The notes beneath the pieces were generated by a model. That model did not search any database, was not told the DNA's origin, and was given only the letters and a program-made list of their open reading frames with translations. The position numbers were made by a program, and so were the translations under genes. 64,000 nucleotides of DNA from Suilimivivens sp963650485 (GTDB taxonomy: Bacteria > Bacillota > Clostridia > Lachnospirales > Lachnospiraceae), in NCBI GenBank assembly GCA_963650485.1, contig CAVJLN010000009.1, forward strand, positions 7,275 to 71,274. Reading direction: 5' to 3'. Positions 60,128 through 64,000 of the stretch are shown here, one piece after another; position 1 is the first letter of the stretch; every line of letters starts with the position of its first letter.

Positions 60128-60968
60128 TGTTCTTTCCCTCCTTATTCTCTTCTACTGTTTCTTTATTTTCATTCTTCAATTCTGCATTCTGCTTTATTTC
60201 ATCTGTTTTATCTGTCACTTTTTCTACTGTATTTTTCTCATCTTTTCCACTCTCTGCTACACATACTTCTACCTGTTCTGCCACACGGCTTCCACAGCCG
60301 GCTTCGCCGCAATGCATACAATCGGAATTACAGCCGGACTGGATCTTCGACATATCCTTTCCCTTCTCCTGTCCTTTGCGTTTGATGTAATTCTGAATTG
60401 CGGTCAGAGCTGCCAGGACGAAGAACGCACCCGGTGCCAGCACGAAAATGCTGCAGGGAACATAAGAATCCGGCATTACATGGAATCCGAAGATTTCACC
60501 TGCACCGAGCAATTCACGGACAGCTCCGATAATCGTAAGTGCCAGAGTGAAACCAAGTCCCATTCCGACTCCGTCAAAGAAAGAGGGAATCACTTTGTTC
60601 TTGGAGGCATAGGCTTCCGCTCTTCCAAGAATGATACAATTTACAACGATCAACGGAATATATAATCCCAGTGCATCATACAGAAACGGAATGTAGGCCT
60701 TTAACAAAAGCTCCACAACCGTTACAAAGGAAGCAATGATTACAATAAATGCCGGAATACGCACCTTATCCGGAATGATATTCCGCAGCATGGAAATAAA
60801 CATATTGCTGAGTGCCAGAACCACCATGGTGGTAAGTCCCATACCAAGTCCGTTGATAGCTGACGTTGTTACAGCTAAGGTCGGACACATACCAAGCATC
60901 AATACGAAGGTCGGATTCTCTAAAACAATACCATTCACGAGACGCTCGGGTACACTATTTTGCTTCAT
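60120..60968 (-). CDS. rnfE: Rnf complex membrane subunit RnfE with Cys-rich tail
   Basis: 282 residues from ATG 60968 (AGGAGG 8 bp upstream; a GTG three codons earlier is less likely). Residues 1-200 form the six-helix RnfE/NqrD core with MLGMCPTLAV and NCIILGRAEAYA. The last about 80 residues are an unusual hydrophilic extension: a Cys cluster (Cys 213, 217, 220, 225, 236, in CNSDCMHCGEAGC) and then a Lys/Glu/Asn-rich tail. Typical RnfE proteins are about 200-230 residues. The tail should face the cytosol if it follows the last helix as drawn. Confidence 0.92.
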   Translation of the reverse strand: MKQNSVPERLVNGIVLENPTFVLMLGMCPTLAVTTSAINGLGMGLTTMVVLALSNMFISMLRNIIPDKVRIPAFIVIIASFVTVVELLLKAYIPFLYDALGLYIPLIVVNCIILGRAEAYASKNKVIPSFFDGVGMGLGFTLALTIIGAVRELLGAGEIFGFHVMPDSYVPCSIFVLAPGAFFVLAALTAIQNYIKRKGQEKGKDMSKIQSGCNSDCMHCGEAGCGSRVAEQVEVCVAESGKDEKNTVEKVTDKTDEIKQNAELKNENKETVEENKEGKNND

Positions 60969-61572
60969 AGCTGACACCTCCTAACTTCGTCTGGAAATAA
61001 TAAAGTCCGCCATTTACAGCGGTTGTCAATGCATTGGAAGTGATGGTTGCACCACTGATTGCATCGATCTGGCTGTCAGAGGTTGCCCCCTGTTTCGTTA
61101 CCGTAAAGCTGCTTACCTTCTTTCCGGCATACTGCGGTTTTAAAACATCCTCGGCCTTCATACCAAGACCTGCAGTTTCAGAAATGCTTAAAATGGAAAT
61201 TCCGTTTACGGTTCCATCGTTTGCAATGCCGAGGGTAAAGGTAATATCTCCACCATAGCCTGCATGAGATGTCAATGTTAATACATATCCCAGACCGTTT
61301 CCATCCGCGTCAACAGCTTCCAGAGCCTTATCCACATCCACATCGGAAAATCCTGCTTCTTCCCATTCACTTATGTATGCACTGTCCTCTTCAATTGCGA
61401 GCTCGTTAAAATCCGATGCATCCTGAAAGACTTCCGCATAGGCCTCCTTTGCCGCCTTTTCTTCGGCCTGTGCAATGGGTTTCTTCGTTACATTATAAAT
61501 AAATCCAAGAACAAATCCGGCAATCAGTGTTATGGCAAAAAGAATTGCCGCATCTTTTATCATATTTTTCAT
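60955..61572 (-). CDS. rnfG: Rnf complex flavoprotein RnfG
   Basis: A 205-residue single-pass protein. An N-terminal helix (about 7-28) anchors an extracytoplasmic FMN_bind domain. The flavinylation motif DAISGATITS puts covalent FMN on Thr176, supplied by the nearby ApbE. GGAGGGG precedes the ATG. It overlaps rnfD by 4 bp and rnfE by 14 bp. Confidence 0.95.
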   Translation of the reverse strand: MKNMIKDAAILFAITLIAGFVLGFIYNVTKKPIAQAEEKAAKEAYAEVFQDASDFNELAIEEDSAYISEWEEAGFSDVDVDKALEAVDADGNGLGYVLTLTSHAGYGGDITFTLGIANDGTVNGISILSISETAGLGMKAEDVLKPQYAGKKVSSFTVTKQGATSDSQIDAISGATITSNALTTAVNGGLYYFQTKLGGVSYEAK

Positions 61573-62501
61573 GCGTGCTCCCCTCCTTTACCAAACGGCT
61601 TCGGCATGGTAATCTTCTCGATCAGTGGAACAAGAAGGTTGCCGAGAATAATGGCATAGGAAACACCCTCTGCAGATGGTCCAAAGAGCCGGAAAACACC
61701 CGTCAGAATGCCCAACAGCACTCCATACAGATACTGTCCTTTCTTCGTGACGGGACGTGTTACATAATCTGTTGCCATGAAAAATGCTCCCAGCATTAGA
61801 CCGCCGCCGGCCAGATGCGCACTGATGAACGCCGGATCAAATCCATGTCCTCCAAACAGACAGAGAAACAGAATAAAGGTCACGATATAGGTTCCCGGTA
61901 TTCTTAAATCGATCACTCCAAGCAGAATTAAGAAGCAGGCGCCGATCACAATAGCAATCATAGAGGTTTCACCGATCGTGCCAGCAGTTTTACCAATGAC
62001 CATTTTCAGGATATCCACATTCTCTCCTGCCTTTAACTGGGCAAGCGGTGTTGCACCGCTGTAGGCATCCGTATCGAAATTACACATAATGGATGTGTAA
62101 GAAATCAGCAGAAAGCACCGTGCGCCAAGGGCAGGGTTCATAAAGTTCTGTCCCAGACCGCCAAACAGCATCTTCACTACCAGGATTGCAAAAATTCCAC
62201 CGACAACACCAATCCACCAGGGTGCAGTAGACGGCAGGTTTAATGCAAGTAAAAGTCCTGTGACAACTGCGGAATAATCTCCGATGGTCACCGGTTCATG
62301 CATCAGTTTCTCATAAATGTATTCGGTAAGCACTGTTGTTGCTACCGTAACTAAAATTAAAATCAGTGCATCCAGTCCGAAATTGTAAATACCGAACCCG
62401 GCAGCCGGAAGTAATGCAATAATTACTGCCAGCATGATATTGCTTGTCGTAATATGGGAGCGGACATGGGGATTGGATGATACCTTCATTAATTGACTCA
62501 T
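61569..62501 (-). CDS. rnfD: Rnf complex membrane subunit RnfD
   Basis: 310 residues from ATG 62501 (GAGGAG upstream; the longer frame from 62534 overlaps rnfC and is unlikely). About nine to ten membrane helices. SGATPLAQL carries the Thr (about residue 151) that binds FMN covalently. The starting segment SSNPHVRSHITTSNIMLAVIIALLPA is family-typical. It is related to NqrB and contributes to the ion path. Confidence 0.94.
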   Translation of the reverse strand: MSQLMKVSSNPHVRSHITTSNIMLAVIIALLPAAGFGIYNFGLDALILILVTVATTVLTEYIYEKLMHEPVTIGDYSAVVTGLLLALNLPSTAPWWIGVVGGIFAILVVKMLFGGLGQNFMNPALGARCFLLISYTSIMCNFDTDAYSGATPLAQLKAGENVDILKMVIGKTAGTIGETSMIAIVIGACFLILLGVIDLRIPGTYIVTFILFLCLFGGHGFDPAFISAHLAGGGLMLGAFFMATDYVTRPVTKKGQYLYGVLLGILTGVFRLFGPSAEGVSYAIILGNLLVPLIEKITMPKPFGKGGEHA

Positions 62502-62514
62502 TTCCTTCTCTCCT

Positions 62515-63846
62515 CTACTTCTTTTTCTTGGCAAGCTGCATCCGGCGCATCGACTTAATCGTCTGCGTCAGAGGACGTTTGGCGGGGCAGATATAACTGC
62601 AGCAGCCGCACTCACAGCATTCCATGCCATTGTTCTTTACAAAGGCTTCTTCCTCGTAATGCTCGGCATATTCCGCAAGCTTCTTTGGGACTATCCGTCC
62701 CGGGCAGACCTCCACACATTTGCCACAATTAATACATGCAGAAGGCTCCATGGCCGATACATCATCCTTCGTCATACAAAGAAGTGCTGAGGAGGTCTTG
62801 GTCGTTGGTACTTTCAGGTCAAAAATACCAAATCCCATCATCGGTCCTCCGGAAATGATCTTCACAGGCGGCTCCTTAAAGCCCCCTGCTTCCTCCACCA
62901 GTTCTTCATATAACGTACCGATTCTTACTCGGAAATTCCGAGGATCTGCAATCGCATCTCCGGTTACCGTTACAATACGGTACATCAAAGGCTTTCCTTC
63001 CATAACTGCATTATAAACAGCAATTACGGTATCCACATTGTTCACAATACATCCCACATCAGACGGAAGCATGGAGGAATTGATCGCACGTCCTGTTGCT
63101 GCAAAAATCAGCTGACGCTCTGACCCTTGCGGATACTTCGTCTTCAATGCTTTCACCGTAATTTTCGTTTCATCCTTCGTCAGATGCTTTAGTCTCGTAA
63201 TACAGTCCGGCTTATTATCTTCGACAGCAAGGATTCCTCTTGCATTGTCAAATAGACTTAATGCAATTTTCAAACCGCCAATCAGTCTTTCCGGCTCCTC
63301 TAACATCTTCCGGTAATCGGATGTCAGATAAGGCTCACATTCTGCGCAGTTCACAATGACATATTCGATTTTGTCCGGCTCCTTCGGAGATAACTTCACT
63401 GCAGTCGGAAATCCGGCGCCGCCCATACCGACAATACCGGCTTTACGGATTCGTTCAATTTTCTCTTCCTTCGTCATTGACACATACTCTTCGGAATCAA
63501 AGTCCATGGCTTTTGGCCATTCTACTTCTTCATACGCCCCGTCATTCTCAATCACGATACTCATCACATTATCACCGGTCACCACTCTGCGTGGCTCAAT
63601 ACTCTTCACGGTTCCGGATACCGAAGCATAAATCGGTGCCGAAACAAAGCCTCCCGCTTCTGCAATCAACTGGCCGGCAAGTACGTGGTCTCCCTTCGCA
63701 ACAACAGGCTTTGCAGGCGCCCCGATATGCTGGGATAACGGATAGACAAGTTCGCCCTTCGGATCTACATCCTTAATCGGCTTCGACTTCGACATATCCT
63801 TGCCATCATAGGGGTGAATTCCCCCTGAAAACGTTAATCTTGCCAT
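62515..63846 (-). CDS. rnfC: Rnf complex NADH-binding subunit RnfC
   Basis: A 443-residue cytosolic subunit. The N-terminal biotinyl-like barrel (about 30-100) is followed by the Nuo51-type FMN/NADH fold with GMGGAGFPTAVKL and VNCAECEPYLTSDYR, an SLBB-type region, and two 4Fe-4S motifs CINCGKCVEVCP and CCECGCCSYICP. It is the first gene of rnfCDGEAB, the order found in acetogens and clostridia. The complex couples ferredoxin oxidation and NAD reduction to Na+ or H+ export. AAGAAGG precedes the ATG. The leader region holds a repeat-element copy. Confidence 0.95.
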   Translation of the reverse strand: MARLTFSGGIHPYDGKDMSKSKPIKDVDPKGELVYPLSQHIGAPAKPVVAKGDHVLAGQLIAEAGGFVSAPIYASVSGTVKSIEPRRVVTGDNVMSIVIENDGAYEEVEWPKAMDFDSEEYVSMTKEEKIERIRKAGIVGMGGAGFPTAVKLSPKEPDKIEYVIVNCAECEPYLTSDYRKMLEEPERLIGGLKIALSLFDNARGILAVEDNKPDCITRLKHLTKDETKITVKALKTKYPQGSERQLIFAATGRAINSSMLPSDVGCIVNNVDTVIAVYNAVMEGKPLMYRIVTVTGDAIADPRNFRVRIGTLYEELVEEAGGFKEPPVKIISGGPMMGFGIFDLKVPTTKTSSALLCMTKDDVSAMEPSACINCGKCVEVCPGRIVPKKLAEYAEHYEEEAFVKNNGMECCECGCCSYICPAKRPLTQTIKSMRRMQLAKKKK

Positions 63847-63872
63847 ATCTTACCTTCTTTCTAAACGTATTC

Positions 63873-64000
63873 GTAACTGTTCAGGGATTTTGGCATTACT
63901 GACTCAAATTCTTACGGTCTCAGCAGCAGCTGCTTCGACCTGTACTGAACTACATTCGCAAAACCGCTGTTTCACAGCTTATGTTTTGCTCATGTAGTTA
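63873..64000 (-). repeat. Diverged palindromic element upstream of rnfC, cut by the window end
   Basis: Begins GTAACTGTTCAG, has a centre unlike the other copies, then CTACATTCGCAAAACCGCTG and a near-complement ending GTTTTGCTCATGTAG, matching the second hairpin of copy 2 in reverse orientation. The far end lies beyond base 64000. It occupies the space where the rnf promoter would be expected; I could not identify that promoter. Confidence 0.6.

Overview
The window looks like a chromosomal segment of a spore-forming, Gram-positive anaerobe of the Clostridia, most likely a Lachnospiraceae. The grounds are: the sporulation block yqfC-yqfD-phoH-HD-ybeY; SpoIIIE/FtsK preceded by a TepA-type ClpP-fold protein; a Rex repressor; an Rnf complex with an adjacent ApbE; an Nfn-type pair; purine-rich ribosome binding sites; and several small zinc-ribbon/TPR/MORN proteins typical of that family. 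I see no rRNA, tRNA, CRISPR array, phage or complete insertion sequence.

Layout. 1-4169: tgt (cut by the window edge), a VanY-type carboxypeptidase, chorismate synthase and a lactonase-type beta-propeller. 4303-8812: a self-contained polyamine module (XRE-cupin regulator with its own promoter and palindromic operator, then potABCD and a terminator). 8845-35029: a long leftward run holding an alpha/beta hydrolase, proA, 5-formyl-THF cyclo-ligase, two flavoproteins, a flippase, ybeY, a degenerate HD protein, phoH, yqfD, yqfC, pyrimidine-nucleoside phosphorylase, a covarying tandem-hairpin array, rlmH, nfnAB, folD, fhs, ftsK and tepA. 35207-43027: a membrane protein, metY, yebC, a CBS protein, an unpaired mazF, nnr and rex. 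43176-52870: carbon metabolism, with a (homo)citrate/Re-citrate synthase-like gene, a GntR regulator, icd, a GH3 glucosidase, pckA and a conventional citrate synthase. 52957-64000: thrC, a SleB hydrolase, an AP2/HNH-like protein, a GH25-like protein, apbE and rnfCDGEAB.

How the genes fit together. NfnAB, Rnf, ApbE and Rex form a ferredoxin/NAD(P)H redox set. The two citrate synthase candidates plus icd suggest an oxidative half-TCA route to 2-oxoglutarate and glutamate, which would feed proA. fhs, folD and the cyclo-ligase cover one-carbon folate metabolism.

The most unusual content is a dispersed family of palindromic elements with ends GTAACTATTCAGA...TCTGAATAGTTAC. Two full copies (154 and 152 bp) each sit between perfect 8-bp target duplications and bracket the sleB-type gene. 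Stripped 19-23 bp versions, two with intact 8-bp duplications, lie elsewhere. Fragments reach into the 3' ends of three genes and supply their stop codons. A minimal palindrome of the family sits between the promoter and start codon of a two-AP2-domain protein with a decayed HNH-like core. This looks like an IS66-type MITE family, and the AP2 protein is a candidate binder of its ends (inference).
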